A stretch of DNA of 64,000 nucleotides from the NCBI RefSeq assembly GCF_030733685.1, contig NZ_JASHIM010000016.1:1-64000 (forward strand), given 5' to 3'. The position numbers and the translations under genes were made by a program. Each line of letters begins with the position of its first letter. The first letter of the stretch is position 1. This document shows, one piece after another, positions 33,435 to 43,240 of this stretch. The notes beneath the pieces are model-generated. The model was not told the DNA's origin. It did no database searches and worked only from the letters and a program-made list of their open reading frames with translations. The DNA is from Roseovarius sp. MMSF_3281. GTDB lineage: Bacteria > Pseudomonadota > Alphaproteobacteria > Rhodobacterales > Rhodobacteraceae.

Positions 33435-35714
33435 ATGAGCGACAACCACAAGGAAAACCTGCGTCAGGCAGCACTTGCCTATCATGAGTATCCCAAACCC
33501 GGAAAACTGGAGATCCGCGCAACCAAGCCCCTGGCCAACGGGCGCGACCTGAGCCGCGCCTATAGCCCCGGGGTGGCCGAAGCCTGCCTTGAAATCAAGG
33601 AGAACGAGGCGAACGCCAGCCGCTACACGGCGCGCGGCAACCTTGTGGCGGTTGTCACCAACGGCAGCGCGGTACTTGGCCTTGGCAATATCGGCGCATT
33701 GGCCAGTAAGCCGGTGATGGAAGGCAAGGCGGTTCTTTTCAAGAAATTCGCCAATATCGACTGTTTCGATATCGAGGTGGATGAAAAAGACCCGGAGAAA
33801 CTGGCCGATATTGTCTGTGCGCTTGGGCCGACTTTTGGCGCGATCAACCTTGAGGACATCAAGGCGCCCGATTGCTTCATCGTCGAAAAACTGTGCCGGG
33901 AGCGGATGAACATCCCCGTCTTCCACGACGACCAGCACGGCACAGCGATCGTCGTGGGGGCGGCGGCCACCAATGCCCTGCATGTGGCTGGCAAGCGGTT
34001 CGAGGATATCAAGATCGTCAGCACCGGCGGCGGGGCGGCGGGGATTGCCTGCCTCAACCTGCTGCTGAAGCTGGGGGTGAAGCGCGAGAATGTCTGGCTG
34101 TGCGATATTCACGGGCTGGTCTACAAAGGCCGCGAAGAGGATATGAACCCGCAAAAGGCGGCCTTTGCCCAAGACAGCGACCTGCGCACACTGGACGAGG
34201 TGATTGACGGCGCGGACATGTTCCTTGGGTTGTCGGGACCGAATGTCTTGAAGCCTGAACATGTGGCCAAGATGACGGAACGGCCCGTGATTTTCGCCCT
34301 TGCCAACCCGACGCCCGAGATCATGCCGGACGAGGCGCGCAGCGTGGCCCCCGAGGCGATCATCGCCACCGGACGCAGCGATTTCCCCAATCAGGTCAAT
34401 AACGTGCTGTGTTTTCCCTTCATTTTCCGGGGGGCCCTGGACGTGGGGGCAACCGATATCAACGACGAGATGCAGATTGCCTGCGTCGAGGGGATTGCCG
34501 AACTGGCCCGCGCCACCACCAGCGCCGAGGCGGCCGCGGCCTATAAGGGCGAGCAGCTGACTTTCGGGGCGGATTACCTTATTCCCAAACCCTTTGATCC
34601 ACGCCTGTCGGGGGTGGTATCCACCGCTGTTGCAAAGGCGGCCATGGAGACCGGGGTGGCCACCCGCCCTGTCGAGGATTTGCAGGCCTACAAGGAAGAC
34701 CTTGACGCCAGCGTGTTCAAATCCGCCCTGTTGATGCGCCCGGTGTTTGACGCGGCGGCCACGGCCTCGCGCCGGATCGTGTTTGCCGAGGGCGAGGATG
34801 AGCGCGTGTTGCGCGCGGCCCAGGCGATCCTGGAAGAGACCACGGAAACGCCCATCCTGATCGGGCGGCCCTCGGTCATTGACCGGCGATGTGAGCGGAT
34901 GGGTTTGGAAATACGGCCCGGCCGCGATTTCAACATCGTCAACCCCGAGGACGACCCCCGCTATCGCGATTATTGGGGCAGTTACCACGACATCATGAAG
35001 CGCCGGGGCGTGACGCCCGATCTGGCCAAGGCGATCATGCGCACGAATACCACGGCGATTGGCGCGGTGATGGTGCACCGTGAAGAGGCCGACAGCCTGA
35101 TCTGCGGCACTTTTGGCGAGTATCGCTGGCACCTCAATTACGTCACGCAGGTTCTTGGCACGGCTGAGCATCGACCGCATGGGGCGCTGTCGATGATGAT
35201 CCTTGAGGATGGACCGTTGTTCATCGCCGACACGCATGTGCATAGCCTGCCGACGCCCGAGCAATTGGCCGAATCTGCCATCGGGGCGGCGCGGCATGTG
35301 CGGCGCTTTGGCCTGACGCCCAATGTGTCGCTTTGTTCGCAATCGCAATTCGGAAACCAGGCCGAGGGGTCGGGCAAGCGTCTGCGCGCGGCGCTTGAGA
35401 TACTGGACGCGGAGCCACGGGATTTTGCCTATGAAGGCGAGATGAACGTGGATGCGGCGCTTGATCCCGAATTGCGGGGGCGGTTGCTTCCCGATAACCG
35501 GATGGAGGGCACGGCAAATATCTTGATCTTTGCCCATGCGGATGCGGCAAGCGGCGTCCGCAATATCCTCAAGATGAAGGCCGGCGGGCTTGAGGTTGGG
35601 CCGATCCTGATGGGGATGGGCAACCGCGCCCACGTGGTCACCCCCGGTATCACCGCGCGGGGCCTGTTGAACATGGCGGCAATCGCCGGAACACCGGTGG
35701 CGCATTACGGCTGA
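33435..35714 (+). CDS. maeB: NADP-type malic enzyme with phosphotransacetylase-like domain
   Basis: Decarboxylates malate to pyruvate with NADP. The 759-residue protein has an N-terminal malic enzyme half (~1-430: [61 protein letters not shown]) and a C-terminal phosphotransacetylase-like half (~440-759: [25 protein letters not shown]). The fused C-terminal half is usual for MaeB and often regulates activity by acetyl-CoA. ATG at 33435 follows AGGGAGGA. Monocistronic. Confidence 0.96.
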   Translation: MSDNHKENLRQAALAYHEYPKPGKLEIRATKPLANGRDLSRAYSPGVAEACLEIKENEANASRYTARGNLVAVVTNGSAVLGLGNIGALASKPVMEGKAVLFKKFANIDCFDIEVDEKDPEKLADIVCALGPTFGAINLEDIKAPDCFIVEKLCRERMNIPVFHDDQHGTAIVVGAAATNALHVAGKRFEDIKIVSTGGGAAGIACLNLLLKLGVKRENVWLCDIHGLVYKGREEDMNPQKAAFAQDSDLRTLDEVIDGADMFLGLSGPNVLKPEHVAKMTERPVIFALANPTPEIMPDEARSVAPEAIIATGRSDFPNQVNNVLCFPFIFRGALDVGATDINDEMQIACVEGIAELARATTSAEAAAAYKGEQLTFGADYLIPKPFDPRLSGVVSTAVAKAAMETGVATRPVEDLQAYKEDLDASVFKSALLMRPVFDAAATASRRIVFAEGEDERVLRAAQAILEETTETPILIGRPSVIDRRCERMGLEIRPGRDFNIVNPEDDPRYRDYWGSYHDIMKRRGVTPDLAKAIMRTNTTAIGAVMVHREEADSLICGTFGEYRWHLNYVTQVLGTAEHRPHGALSMMILEDGPLFIADTHVHSLPTPEQLAESAIGAARHVRRFGLTPNVSLCSQSQFGNQAEGSGKRLRAALEILDAEPRDFAYEGEMNVDAALDPELRGRLLPDNRMEGTANILIFAHADAASGVRNILKMKAGGLEVGPILMGMGNRAHVVTPGITARGLLNMAAIAGTPVAHYG

Positions 35715-35749
35715 CGCGGCGCGAATCTGCATCCCTGTTCCGGCACAAC

Positions 35750-35862
35750 TTTGCACGGCTTGGATTTGCAGATATGCAAAACCCCTGAAATTTGATGGCC
35801 CGGCATTTGAGTTTTAGGTGGTTTGCAAAAATTTGCAGGCGCGAAACGCCATTAACTGCAAA
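35750..35862. promoter_or_regulatory. Six TTTGCA/TGCAAA half-sites upstream of prpE
   Basis: TTTGCA at 35750, 35765, 35822 and 35832, and TGCAAA at 35775, 35824 (overlapping TTTGCAAA) and 35857. TTTGCA-GATA-TGCAAA (35765-35780) is a perfect dyad. The RamB/ScfR regulator family binds TTTGCAAA-type repeats; R. sphaeroides PccR uses a paired form (from memory). Since the gene downstream is propionyl-CoA synthetase, a short-chain acyl-CoA regulator is the obvious candidate. Confidence 0.65.
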
Positions 35863-35956
35863 GGTTATGCGGTAATCTGCCACGCAGCCTGTCAAGCCGC
35901 TTGCCGCAACGTCCACTCCTTCGTAACACGATCTTAACGGATCGGAGGAGAATACC

Positions 35957-37846
35957 ATGGCATACAATGACGTCTATGAAGGCTGGAAGCAGGATCCCGA
36001 AGGATTCTGGATGGAAGCGGCCAAGGCTATCGACTGGGACGAGGCGCCCAGCAAGGCGCTGTTCGACCTTGGTGACGACCTTTATGAATGGTTCAGCGAC
36101 GGGATGGTGAACACCTGCTGGAACGCCGTTGACCGCCATGTGGAAAACGGGCGGGGCGCGCAGGCGGCGATCATTCACGACAGCCCGGTGACCGGCACCA
36201 AGCACAAGATCAGCTATGCGCAACTGCGCTCGCGCGTGGCACGTCTGGCCGGGGCGCTGCGCGCGAAGGGCGTCGAAAAGGGCGACCGTGTTATCATCTA
36301 CATGCCGATGGTTCCCGAGGCGCTTGAGGCCATGCTGGCCTGTACGCGGATCGGGGCAGTCCATTCCGTGGTATTCGGCGGTTTCGCGGCGCATGAACTG
36401 GCCGTACGGATCGACGATTGCGCGCCCAAGTGCATCATCGCCGCCTCCTGCGGGATCGAACCGGGCCGCGTGGTCCATTACAAGCCGCTGCTTGACGGGG
36501 CGATCGAAGAAGCGAAGCACAAGCCGGAATTCTGCGTGATCTTCCAACGCGAGGAAGAGGTCGCACACCTGGAAGAAGGCCGGGATTATGACTGGCACGG
36601 GTTCCAGTATGGTGTCGAGCCTGCCGAATGTGTGCCGGTTGAGGGCAACCATCCCGCCTATATCCTTTACACCTCGGGGACGACGGGCGCGCCCAAGGGT
36701 GTCGTGCGTCACACCGCCGGTCACCTGGTGGCGCTGAACTGGACCATGAAGAACATCTATAACGTCGATCCGGGCGATGTGTTCTGGGCCGCGTCGGATG
36801 TAGGCTGGGTCGTTGGCCACAGCTATATCTGCTATGGGCCGCTGATCCACGGGAACACGACGATTGTCTTCGAGGGCAAGCCCGTTGGCACGCCCGATGC
36901 CGGGACCTTCTGGCGGGTGATTTCCGAGCATAACGTGCGCAGCTTTTTCACCGCGCCCACGGCGTTCCGCGCAATCAAGCGCGATGACCCCAAGGGCGAA
37001 CTGATCAAGGATTACGACATCTCGAACCTCAAGGCACTGTACCTTGCAGGCGAGCGCGCCGACCCGGATACCATCGAATGGGCACAGGACATAATGGGTG
37101 TGCCGGTCTATGATCACTGGTGGCAGACCGAAACCGGCTGGACCATCGCGGGCAACCCTGCGGGGGTCGAGGCGCTGCCGGTCAAGATCGGGTCACCTAC
37201 AGTGCCGATGCCAGGCTATGACGTGCAGATTCTGGACGAAGGCGGGCATGAAATGCCAGCGGGCGAGTTGGGCGCGATTGCCGTGAAACTCCCCCTGCCC
37301 CCGGGCACCCTGCCGACGCTTTGGAATGCCGAGGACCGGTTCCGTAAATCCTATCTCAAGGCCTTCCCGGGCTACTATGAAACCGGCGATGCGGGCATGA
37401 AGGACGAAGACGGATACCTTTGGATCATGGCGCGGACCGATGACGTGATCAACGTGGCCGGTCACCGCCTTTCGACCGGCGGCATGGAAGAGGTGCTGGC
37501 CGCGCATCCCGATGTGGCGGAATGCGCCGTGATCGGTGTCTCGGACCAACTTAAAGGGCAGGTGCCGGTTGGCTTTTTATGCCTGACCAAGGGTGTGAAC
37601 CGCGACCATGCCGAGATCGTGCAGGAATGCGTGAAGATGGTGCGCGATCAGATCGGCCCGGTTGCGGCGTTCAAACTGGCCGTGGTGGTGGATCGCCTGC
37701 CCAAGACGCGCTCGGGCAAGATTTTGCGGGCGATCATGGTGAAAATCGCCGATGGGGCGGAGTACAAGATGCCCGCCACCATCGACGATCCGGCGATCCT
37801 TGATGAAATCAAGGATGCCCTGCAAACCATCGGCTTTGCCAAGTAA
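35957..37846 (+). CDS. prpE: Propionyl-CoA synthetase
   Basis: ATP-dependent activation of propionate (AMP-forming). The 629-residue protein shows the PrpE N-terminus (VYEGWKQDPEGFWMEAAKAIDW), ACS-type YTSGTTGAPKGVVRHTAGH, YDHWWQTETGWTIAGNP, MARTDDVINVAGHRLSTGGME and LPKTRSGKILRAIM with the acetylatable Lys. The PrpE-specific YICYGPLIHGNTTIVFEGKPVGTPDAG block argues against acetyl-CoA synthetase. The sirtuin at 20.2 kb could deacylate that Lys. Methylmalonyl-CoA epimerase at the window end fits propionyl-CoA use through methylmalonyl-CoA. Confidence 0.95.
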   Translation: MAYNDVYEGWKQDPEGFWMEAAKAIDWDEAPSKALFDLGDDLYEWFSDGMVNTCWNAVDRHVENGRGAQAAIIHDSPVTGTKHKISYAQLRSRVARLAGALRAKGVEKGDRVIIYMPMVPEALEAMLACTRIGAVHSVVFGGFAAHELAVRIDDCAPKCIIAASCGIEPGRVVHYKPLLDGAIEEAKHKPEFCVIFQREEEVAHLEEGRDYDWHGFQYGVEPAECVPVEGNHPAYILYTSGTTGAPKGVVRHTAGHLVALNWTMKNIYNVDPGDVFWAASDVGWVVGHSYICYGPLIHGNTTIVFEGKPVGTPDAGTFWRVISEHNVRSFFTAPTAFRAIKRDDPKGELIKDYDISNLKALYLAGERADPDTIEWAQDIMGVPVYDHWWQTETGWTIAGNPAGVEALPVKIGSPTVPMPGYDVQILDEGGHEMPAGELGAIAVKLPLPPGTLPTLWNAEDRFRKSYLKAFPGYYETGDAGMKDEDGYLWIMARTDDVINVAGHRLSTGGMEEVLAAHPDVAECAVIGVSDQLKGQVPVGFLCLTKGVNRDHAEIVQECVKMVRDQIGPVAAFKLAVVVDRLPKTRSGKILRAIMVKIADGAEYKMPATIDDPAILDEIKDALQTIGFAK

Positions 37847-37849
37847 ATG

Positions 37850-37882
37850 AAAGCGCGCGCCGGTTGCCCCGGCGCGCGTTTC
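37850..37882. terminator. Terminator between prpE and the DJ-1-like gene
   Basis: CGCGCGCCGG (37854-37863) pairs with CCGGCGCGCG (37869-37878), flanked by GAAA and TTTC. It lies four bases after the prpE stop and three before the convergent stop, so it can serve both strands. Confidence 0.82.
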
Positions 37883-37885
37883 GTT

Positions 37886-38593
37886 TCAGGCCGCTTGGCG
37901 GTTCGTATCGTTAAGCGCGGCCAGCGTCTGTTCCGCCACCTGCGCCGAGGAGTCGGGATTCTGGCCCGTGACGATGCGGGCATCACGGATGGCGAAACCG
38001 CTGAAATCTTCGGTACTGCGTTCAAAAATCGCCCCTTCCGCCTTCAATTCGTCTTCCAGAAGGAAGGGCACGACATCCGTCAGCCCGGCGGCTTTTTCCT
38101 CGGAGTTGGTAAAGCCGTTGACCTTGCGCCCTTTCAGAAGGGGCGTGCCGTCGCTTCGCTTGGTGCCCAGAAGGCCCGCAGGCCCGTGACAGACCGCACC
38201 GATGACGCCGCCCTGTTCGTGGATTTTCGACACGGTGGCGGCGATTTGCGGGGTCTGGTGGAAATCCCACATGGTGCCGTGCCCGCCGGGCAGGAAGACG
38301 CCGTCGTATTGGCTGGCGTCGATATCGGTCAGGCGCATGGTATTTTCCAGCGTTGTCATGGCTTTTTCGTCTTCCAGAAAGCGTTTCACGGCACGAGGCC
38401 GGGCCATGGTATCGTCGTCCGAGGCCGGGTCGGCGGGCGGGCGGCCGCCCTTGGGGCTGGCCATGTCAACGGTATAGCCCGCCTCTCGGAAGGCCCAGTA
38501 AGGGACGGCCATTTCCTCCCAATAGAATCCCGTGGGGGCGCCATCGTCGCCCATTTTATCGGTTGATGTGAGGATCATAAGAAGGCGTGCCAT
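37886..38593 (-). CDS. DJ-1/PfpI (Hsp31-like) protein
   Basis: A 235-residue class I glutamine-amidotransferase-fold protein. The nucleophile elbow GAVCHGPAGLL carries the catalytic Cys, GVFLPGGHGTMWDF supplies oxyanion residues, and SPKGGRPPADPAS with Asp-Pro-x-Ser is typical of Hsp31/glyoxalase III relatives. Probable roles are methylglyoxal detoxification or protein deglycation. ATG at 38593 follows AAGGAGAG. No neighbouring genes suggest more. Confidence 0.88.
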   Translation of the reverse strand: MARLLMILTSTDKMGDDGAPTGFYWEEMAVPYWAFREAGYTVDMASPKGGRPPADPASDDDTMARPRAVKRFLEDEKAMTTLENTMRLTDIDASQYDGVFLPGGHGTMWDFHQTPQIAATVSKIHEQGGVIGAVCHGPAGLLGTKRSDGTPLLKGRKVNGFTNSEEKAAGLTDVVPFLLEDELKAEGAIFERSTEDFSGFAIRDARIVTGQNPDSSAQVAEQTLAALNDTNRQAA

Positions 38594-38736
38594 TGAAGAC
38601 TCTCCTTTCTTTTGAGTGCGCCCCAGTGCCGGGGGCTGGCCCCTGGTCACGCGGATCGTGCAGGGCCATCGTTCTGCTTATGACGTAAGAAGGCCCCGGC
38701 AAGGCCGAAACCCCCAAGAGCAGATTTTTCGCAATG

Positions 38737-39498
38737 TCAGACGAATTGTTCGCGTAACAGGCGTTCTTCCAGCCCGTGGCCCGGATCGAACAACAGGCGG
38801 TGCTGGATGCTGGGTTCGGATTGGATTTCGACCCAAAGGACGTTTTCCACCCAGATGCTATCGGCATCGGCCATGACGGGGCGTCTTCCCGGGTTGATCA
38901 CGTCGAACCGCACATGCGCCTTTTTCGGCAAAAGCGCCCCGCGCCAGCGGCGGGGGCGGAAGGCGGCCACGGCAGTGAGGGCCAGCACATCCGAGCCGAT
39001 GGGCAGGATCGGTCCATGGGCGGAATAGTTATAGGCGGTCGAGCCGGCGGGCGTGGCGACAAGCGCGCCGTCGCAGACCAGTTCTTCAAGCCGCAGGTGG
39101 CCGTCGATCGTGATCTTCAGCTTGGCCGCTTGCGGGCCGGCACGCAAAAGCGAAACCTCGTTGATGGCCAGCGCATCGTGCATCATTCCGTCAACGGTTT
39201 GTGCCTTCATTTTCAAAGGGTTGATCACGGCCTCTTCGGCGGCGGCGAGGCGGTCCAGCAAGTCGGTTTCGCTGTATTCATTCATCAAGAAACCGACGGT
39301 GCCCCGGTTCATGCCATAGACCGGCGCGGGCAGGTGTTGTGTGCCGTGCAGGGTTTGCAGCATGAACCCATCCCCGCCCAAGGCGACGATCACGTCGGCC
39401 TCGTCCTCGGGGGTGTTGCCATACCGCGTGACAAGCGCGCCGCGCGCCGTTTGGGCCGAGGGGGCATCACTGGCAACGAAGGCGATTCTTGTTGTCAT
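38737..39498 (-). CDS. nadK: NAD kinase
   Basis: Phosphorylates NAD to NADP with ATP. The 253-residue protein has the GGDG motif in VIVALGGDGFMLQTLH, the NRGTVGFLMNE block, and the substrate-binding GSTAYNYSAHGPILP. ATG at 39498 was chosen; the longer frame is not family-like. It stands alone, divergent from glyA, and its stop lies 143 bases before the DJ-1-like start. Confidence 0.96.
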   Translation of the reverse strand: MTTRIAFVASDAPSAQTARGALVTRYGNTPEDEADVIVALGGDGFMLQTLHGTQHLPAPVYGMNRGTVGFLMNEYSETDLLDRLAAAEEAVINPLKMKAQTVDGMMHDALAINEVSLLRAGPQAAKLKITIDGHLRLEELVCDGALVATPAGSTAYNYSAHGPILPIGSDVLALTAVAAFRPRRWRGALLPKKAHVRFDVINPGRRPVMADADSIWVENVLWVEIQSEPSIQHRLLFDPGHGLEERLLREQFV

Positions 39499-39673
39499 GG
39501 CGGGGCGGTTCCGTTTCCAAAGAGCGAATTGTGGGGCGGATCGAAACATAAATCCACCCGCTGTACCAGCAATGCCGGTCATGCCGGGCCTTTTGTCGCT
39601 TTACAACCTTTCAAACAGCCATGGTTTCCTATAGGAAATCCCGCGAAGTGCAGATTTTTATGGAGGTGGCCCA

Positions 39674-40981
39674 ATGCCCCATGACGGAAACCAACCCTTT
39701 GTCAGCGAAGGGTTTTTCACCGAATCCCTCGAATCCCGCGATCCCGAGATCGCCAAGGCGATTGGCCAGGAACTGGGCCGTCAGCGCGACGAGATCGAGT
39801 TGATCGCCAGCGAAAATATCGTCAGCGCCGCCGTGATGGAAGCGCAGGGCAGCGTGATGACCAACAAATACGCCGAGGGCTACCCCGGCCGCCGCTATTA
39901 TGGCGGGTGCCAATTTGTTGATATCGCTGAAAACCTGGCGATTGAGCGGGCCTGCAAACTGTTCGATTGCGGCTTTGCCAACGTGCAGCCGAACTCGGGC
40001 AGCCAGGCCAACCAAGGTGTCTTTACCGCGCTGCTGCAACCGGGCGACACGATCCTTGGCATGAGCCTTGATGCCGGGGGTCACCTGACCCACGGGGCCG
40101 CGCCCAACCAATCGGGCAAGTGGTTCAACGCCGTGCAATACGGCGTGCGCAAGGAAGACAACCTGATTGATTACGACCAGATCGAATCGCTGGCGAAAGA
40201 GCATCAGCCCAAGCTGATCATCGCGGGCGGCAGCGCCATTCCGCGCCAGATCGACTTTGCCCGGATGCGCGAGATTGCCGATATGGTCGGCGCCTACCTG
40301 CACGTGGACATGGCGCACTTTGCCGGTCTGGTGGCAGCGGGCGAACACCCCTCGCCCTTCCCGCATGCGCATGTGGCCACGACCACCACGCACAAGACCC
40401 TGCGCGGCCCGCGCGGCGGCATGATCCTGACCAATGACGAGGCGATTGCCAAGAAGGTCAACTCGGCCATTTTCCCCGGCATTCAGGGTGGCCCGCTGAT
40501 GCATGTGATCGCGGCCAAGGCCGTGGCCTTTGGCGAGGCCCTGCGCCCTGAATTCAAGCAGTACATTCAACAGGTTGTCACCAACGCGCAGGCGATGAGC
40601 GACCAGTTGATCAAGGGCGGACTGGACACCGTGACCCACGGCACCGACACCCATGTTCTGTTGGTGGACCTGCGTCCCAAAGGCGTGAAGGGCAACGCGA
40701 CCGAAAAGGCCCTTGGCCGGGCGCATATCACCTGCAACAAGAACGGCGTGCCGTTCGACCCCGAAAAGCCCACGGTGACCAGCGGTATCCGCTTGGGGTC
40801 GCCAGCGGGCACGACCCGCGGGTTCGGCGAGGCCGAATTCCGCCAGATCGCCGATTGGATCGTCGAAGTTGTCGACGGTCTGGCCGCCAATGGCGAAGAG
40901 GGCAACGGTGAGGTCGAGGCCAAGGTGAAAGCCGAGGTCGAGGCGCTTTGCGCCCGCTTCCCGATGTACCCGAACCTGTAA
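39674..40981 (+). CDS. glyA: Serine hydroxymethyltransferase
   Basis: PLP enzyme interconverting serine and glycine with tetrahydrofolate. The 435-residue protein contains [10 protein letters not shown], the PLP-Lys segment [36 protein letters not shown] and [17 protein letters not shown] at 39674 follows GGAGG. Glycine made by Kbl at 12 kb would be a substrate. A strong terminator follows. Confidence 0.98.
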   Translation: MPHDGNQPFVSEGFFTESLESRDPEIAKAIGQELGRQRDEIELIASENIVSAAVMEAQGSVMTNKYAEGYPGRRYYGGCQFVDIAENLAIERACKLFDCGFANVQPNSGSQANQGVFTALLQPGDTILGMSLDAGGHLTHGAAPNQSGKWFNAVQYGVRKEDNLIDYDQIESLAKEHQPKLIIAGGSAIPRQIDFARMREIADMVGAYLHVDMAHFAGLVAAGEHPSPFPHAHVATTTTHKTLRGPRGGMILTNDEAIAKKVNSAIFPGIQGGPLMHVIAAKAVAFGEALRPEFKQYIQQVVTNAQAMSDQLIKGGLDTVTHGTDTHVLLVDLRPKGVKGNATEKALGRAHITCNKNGVPFDPEKPTVTSGIRLGSPAGTTRGFGEAEFRQIADWIVEVVDGLAANGEEGNGEVEAKVKAEVEALCARFPMYPNL

Positions 40982-41003
40982 GCGGGTTGATACTTGATGA
41001 AGA

Positions 41004-41033
41004 CCCCGCGCGGCGTGGCTGCGCGGGGTTTTT
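41004..41033 (+). terminator. glyA terminator
   Basis: CCCCGCGC (41004-41011) pairs perfectly with GCGCGGGG (41021-41028) and is followed by a run of five T. A classic intrinsic terminator 22 bases after the glyA stop. Confidence 0.93.
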
Positions 41034-41090
41034 CATGCCCGGCGCGCGGTGCGATTACGCCTTCTTAAGGGATGCACGGCACACTGACCG

Positions 41091-41465
41091 TCAGATCCGC
41101 CCCACGGCCCACAGCACCGCATAAACCGCAAGGCCCAGTAGCGTGAGGTTCAAGACGATCGAAGCGATACGATGCAAAAGCATGGTCTTGCGGCGTTCTT
41201 TCGGGTCAATGCCTTTCAGGTGATCGCCCAGAACGGTGGCCGCTCGGTTGAAGCGATCCGCATCGACGAGGGCCGCGAGGCGGGGATGGGTCATCATCAC
41301 CTCGGCCTGCGCCACCTCGGCCCCTGCCCTGCGGGCAAAGCGCGGCAAATCCCGCCCGGCGCGGCGGAGCTTTGCCGAGAACCCTTTCCCCCGGATGCCC
41401 AGACGGTCCTGTAGAAGCTGTGCAAGCTCGGCGGTTTTGCCTTGGAACGGTTTTGGATCAATCAT
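41091..41465 (-). CDS. Hypothetical C-tail-anchored protein (124 aa)
   Basis: I do not recognise a family. The first ~95 residues are soluble, basic and helical (LAQLLQDRLGIRGKGFSAKLRRAGRDLP, FNRAATVLGDHLKGIDPKERRK), and the C-terminus has one membrane helix (IASIVLNLTLLGLAVYAVLWAV). This suggests an inner-membrane protein with a cytoplasmic head. The start at 41465 is the only reasonable ATG. It is divergent from the hydrolase gene. Confidence 0.72.
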   Translation of the reverse strand: MIDPKPFQGKTAELAQLLQDRLGIRGKGFSAKLRRAGRDLPRFARRAGAEVAQAEVMMTHPRLAALVDADRFNRAATVLGDHLKGIDPKERRKTMLLHRIASIVLNLTLLGLAVYAVLWAVGRI

Positions 41466-41529
41466 GGTTTCCCCCCGGCGCGATCAATATAGCCCGCGGG
41501 GCGGCGGGCCTCAATAGGGGTGGCGGTGC

Positions 41530-42312
41530 ATGGCCTGCGCGGTTATGTCTGATCCCATGTTGAACACCATCGAACATGGGACCCGGACAGACCGGCCCGG
41601 GCTGTTGATCGTGCATGGGCTTTATGGCTCGGCGCGTAATTGGGGAGTGATTGCCAAGCGGTTGTCGGAAGACCGGCAAGTGGTGGCGGTGGACATGCGC
41701 AACCATGGCCTAAGCCCTTGGTATGAAACGCATTCTTACCCGGATATGGCGGATGACCTGGCACAGGTTCTACAAGGGCTGGAAGGGCCGTTCGACTTGT
41801 TGGGCCATTCCATGGGCGGCAAGGCGGCGATGGTTCTGGCGCTGACGCGGCCCGAGGTGGTGAACCGCCTGATCGTGGCCGATATCGCGCCGGTGGCCTA
41901 TGGGCATTCGCAAATTGAATTCATCAAGGCGATGAAGGCCGTGGATTTGACACGAGTCGAGCGTCGCTCGGACGCAGCCGAGCAATTGGAACGCGTTGTG
42001 GACGATCCGACACTTGTCACGTTCTTCACCCAGTCCATTGATATAAAAGAGAAAAAATGGCGTCTGAACCTGGATGTCTTGGCCCGTGAGATGCCAAGGA
42101 TCCTGTCCTTCCCCGAGGTTTCAGGCCAGTTCGACAAGCCCACGCTGTTCTTGTCCGGGGCCAATTCGGACTATGTGAAACGCGAGGATCGCGACCACAT
42201 CAAAGCGCTGTTTCCGCAGGCACAATTCGCCAAGATCCCCGGGGCGGGTCATTGGCTGCACGCCGAGAAGCCGCGGGAGTTCGAGGCGGCAGTACGCACT
42301 TGGACCGCCTGA
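41530..42312 (+). CDS. Alpha/beta hydrolase (YbfF-like)
   Basis: A 260-residue esterase-type hydrolase. LLIVHGLYGSARNWGVIAKRL gives the oxyanion HG, LLGHSMGGKAAMVLAL the Ser nucleophile, LSGANSDYV the acid region and GAGHWLHAEKP the catalytic His. VVAVDMRNHGLSP and the general layout are like E. coli YbfF. Substrate unknown. Starts at 41530, 41545 and 41557 are all possible; the first has AGGGG before it. Confidence 0.88.
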   Translation: MACAVMSDPMLNTIEHGTRTDRPGLLIVHGLYGSARNWGVIAKRLSEDRQVVAVDMRNHGLSPWYETHSYPDMADDLAQVLQGLEGPFDLLGHSMGGKAAMVLALTRPEVVNRLIVADIAPVAYGHSQIEFIKAMKAVDLTRVERRSDAAEQLERVVDDPTLVTFFTQSIDIKEKKWRLNLDVLAREMPRILSFPEVSGQFDKPTLFLSGANSDYVKREDRDHIKALFPQAQFAKIPGAGHWLHAEKPREFEAAVRTWTA

Positions 42313-42317
42313 ATTTC

Positions 42318-42393
42318 GTACGAGTCGTACGCGACAACGTCGGTTTTCGTACGAAAATCGGGGGCCGTGCTTTGGCCATCGTACGAGTCGTAC
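42318..42393. repeat. GTAC array, locus 3 (mirror of locus 1)
   Basis: GTAC starts at 42318, 42327, 42349, 42381 and 42390, with gaps of 9, 22, 32 and 9, exactly the reverse order of locus 1. Both outer pairs read GTACGAGTCGTAC. In the orientation matching locus 1, the 12 bases before the central GTAC agree at 10 positions (CCCC…GA…TTTC). It lies between the convergent stops of the hydrolase and a CTM-like gene. Confidence 0.8.
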
Positions 42394-42403
42394 GAAATAG
42401 CGC

Positions 42404-42586
42404 TCACTCGGAATAAAGTGCCCGGGCCACGACCCATGCCACGGGGATCGCGGCCAGGAAGCCGACCACCGCTGACGCCACGACGGGTTGGGTGGTGTCA
42501 TATCCTGCCGCCAGTGCCGCGATCATGGCAGAGCCGGCCATGGTGGTGCCGATGAAAAGATAAAGGATCAAACCCAGACGAAGCAT
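42404..42586 (-). CDS. CTM-type two-helix miniprotein 1
   Basis: A 60-residue membrane protein with two helices: LGLILYLFIGTTMAGSAMIAALAAG and VVASAVVGFLAAIPVAWVVARALY. The end motif P-V-A-W-x-V-A-R-A is shared with the next gene. Such Rhodobacterales miniproteins are often labelled CTP synthetase in databases, which has no basis in their sequence. Function unknown. It lies 77 bases downstream of a paralogue. Confidence 0.78.
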   Translation of the reverse strand: MLRLGLILYLFIGTTMAGSAMIAALAAGYDTTQPVVASAVVGFLAAIPVAWVVARALYSE

Positions 42587-42663
42587 TTTTCAAGACCTCA
42601 AGCAATCAGTAGCGCGTTCGCAAAGATGCATAATTGATTCGAAATATTTGACCTTGATCTGTG

Positions 42664-42846
42664 TCAGTCGCCTTGCATCGCCCGCGCCACCAGCCATGCC
42701 ACCGGAAAGGCCAGAACCAACCCGGCGATCACCGCGCCCCAGAGCCAGATTGCCCCGGTCAGCCCCGCGACAAGGACCACGACGATACCCACCCCCGCCA
42801 GAGTGGCCCCGATGAAAAGGTGAAGGGTAAAGAGCAGCCATGTCAT
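42664..42846 (-). CDS. CTM-type two-helix miniprotein 2
   Basis: A 60-residue paralogue of the preceding miniprotein: LLFTLHLFIGATLAGVGIVVVLVAG then GAVIAGLVLAFPVAWLVARAMQGD. The LFIG-T-AG and FPVAW-VARA motifs align without gaps. It is probably a small inner-membrane protein with both ends in the cytoplasm. Function unknown. Confidence 0.78.
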   Translation of the reverse strand: MTWLLFTLHLFIGATLAGVGIVVVLVAGLTGAIWLWGAVIAGLVLAFPVAWLVARAMQGD

Positions 42847-42954
42847 ATGCGGGCCTTTCGGGATAAGAGGATTTTGGCCGATCTAGGCGAGAGCGCGGGC
42901 AGTGACATTGATTCATGTCAGTCGAAGACATCTGGACGGTGCTATTCTACCCGC

Positions 42955-43239
42955 ATGATCACGTTGGACGATATCGAGGATATGACCTGCCTCACCCGCG
43001 AGGAGATCGCCGCCCTGGCAGAGCATGAGGCGCTGCCCGAACTGAATGCCTCGGCCTTCGGTGACTACCTGATGCATATGCCCAAGGGACCGCAGCAGGT
43101 GCAGGGGATGATCTGTGAGGATATACGCGATGCGTTGCACGCCGGGGACCTGCCCCATGCCAAATCGCTTTACGCGGTTCTGCATCATTTCCTTGAGGCC
43201 CATCCCGAGGCCGCGCGCGGCACGGCCCCGGAAGGGTGA
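42955..43239 (+). CDS. Conserved hypothetical protein (94 aa)
   Basis: A soluble, acidic 94-residue helical protein (MITLDDIEDMTCLTREEIAALAEHE…). It has no signal peptide, membrane segment or metal motif. The LTREEIAALAEHE stretch resembles a short HTH-like helix pair but without a recognition helix. I do not recognise a function. ATG at 42955 was chosen; the 98 codons upstream in the same frame are the shadow of CTM 2. It lies between CTM 2 and CTM 3 on the opposite strand. Confidence 0.65.
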   Translation: MITLDDIEDMTCLTREEIAALAEHEALPELNASAFGDYLMHMPKGPQQVQGMICEDIRDALHAGDLPHAKSLYAVLHHFLEAHPEAARGTAPEG

Positions 43240-43240
43240 G

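Noticed and set aside
37800..37813. TTGAT-like/ATCAA pair at the end of prpE, FNR-like
   Set aside because: The centre has three bases, not four, and it lies inside the coding sequence before a convergent gene.
35957..37846. Acetyl-CoA synthetase instead of PrpE
   Set aside because: N-terminal and YICYGPLIHGNTTIVFEGKP segments are PrpE-like, and the gene sits behind propionate-type half-sites.
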